64,000 nucleotides of DNA from Bog-756 sp963699055 (GTDB taxonomy: Bacteria; Actinomycetota; Acidimicrobiia; Acidimicrobiales; RAAP-2): NCBI GenBank assembly GCA_963699055.1, contig CAVOTA010000002.1, forward strand, positions 186,001-250,000, in the 5' to 3' direction. Shown here in pieces: positions 63,866 through 64,000 of this stretch. Below the pieces are notes generated by a model. The model did no database searches. It saw nothing but the letters and a program-made list of their open reading frames with translations, and was not told the origin of the DNA. The stretch's first letter is position 1; each line of letters opens with the position of its first letter. The position numbers and the translations under genes were made by a program.

Positions 63866-64000
63866 TGAACCGCCCCGGGTTTCATAGAGACTCGCGGGTT
63901 TGGGAACCGGCCATCTCGGCCGGGGTGTTCTGACGGTAGTAGTTGGCCTCGAACTCTGCCGGCGGGACCATGCCGATCTCGGTGTGCAGGCGCCGGTGGT
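63866..64000 (-). mobile_element. IS3-family insertion sequence, one end
   Basis: The terminal sequence TGAACCGCCCCGGGTTT starts at 63866 and has the TG end and CCCGGG style of IS3-family inverted repeats. Immediately inside it, the transposase stop codon lies at 63884-63882. The element continues past the right edge of the window. Confidence 0.75.
63882..64000 (-). CDS. IS3-family transposase OrfB, C-terminal end
   Basis: The last ~38 codons (HRRLHTEIGMVPPAEFEANYY, then RQNTPAEMAGSQ) match the conserved end of the DDE integrase domain of IS3-family OrfB, where the motif N-x-x-R-x-H-x-x-x-G-x-x-P-P-A-E-x-E is diagnostic. The rest of the gene lies beyond the window. Confidence 0.85.
   Translation of the reverse strand, partial: HRRLHTEIGMVPPAEFEANYYRQNTPAEMAGSQTRESL

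Overview
The window looks like chromosome of a high-GC actinobacterium, most plausibly from the class Acidimicrobiia. The taxon is inferred from gene order and protein style: no rRNA or other phylogenetic marker was compared. Supporting signs are frequent GTG starts, GTGA stop/start overlaps, an ANTAR response regulator beside polA, an AftD-like arabinosyltransferase, and the actinobacterial backbone order pdtaR-polA-rpsA-coaE-uvrB-uvrA-uvrC-rapZ-yvcK-gap-pgk-tpiA-secG. This whole series lies on the minus strand.

Layout. (1) 1-12.6 kb is an accessory flank: a partial Baeyer-Villiger monooxygenase, RibD-like, GNAT and two HAD proteins, an NTF2-like protein, a cytochrome P450 divergent from a membrane protein with a promoter between two copies of a palindrome, secreted proteins including a G1-type peptidase, and stretches of apparently decayed coding sequence. 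(2) 12.6-29.9 kb is the housekeeping core: tRNA-Leu(GAG), a membrane-anchored solute-binding protein coupled to secG, tpiA, pgk, gap, yvcK, rapZ, uvrC, an inverted nadA, uvrA, uvrB, an SDR and coaE. whiA is not at its usual place between yvcK and gap. (3) 29.9-43.3 kb is a cell-envelope glycan cluster: a methyltransferase, a giant AftD-like enzyme, a GT4 enzyme, a lipid-linked glycan flippase, a UDP-galactopyranose-mutase-like flavoprotein and two GT-C enzymes. (4) 43.5-49.4 kb is a complete Dpp/Opp-type ABC importer operon. (5) 49.4-56.1 kb holds metabolic and lipid genes: a mycothiol-type DinB-like enzyme, an ABM monooxygenase, a D-threonine aldolase-like enzyme, a small metallopeptidase, a wax ester synthase/DGAT and a TetR regulator. 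(6) 56.2-63.2 kb returns to the backbone: rpsA, polA, pdtaR, a coiled-coil protein and menC. (7) 63.0-64.0 kb is a rearranged boundary: a ~303-bp tandem duplication of the menC 5' end plus most of tRNA-Leu(CAA), the intact tRNA, a truncated ORF and an IS3-family transposase end.

The core genes together give a complete UvrABC excision system with Pol I for gap filling, lower glycolysis (TpiA-Gap-Pgk), the RapZ/YvcK regulatory pair, and a translation and secretion component (S1, SecG). The 26 kb between coaE and rpsA separates genes that are usually neighbours in actinobacteria. It carries cell-surface and nutrient-uptake functions.

The most notable observations are the menC/tRNA-Leu duplication beside an IS, two single-base frameshifts within about 315 bp (rpsA tail and a small membrane protein), a histone-H1-like tail on UvrA, the missing whiA, the secG-coupled orphan binding protein, and the palindrome-flanked promoter at 8.2 kb.
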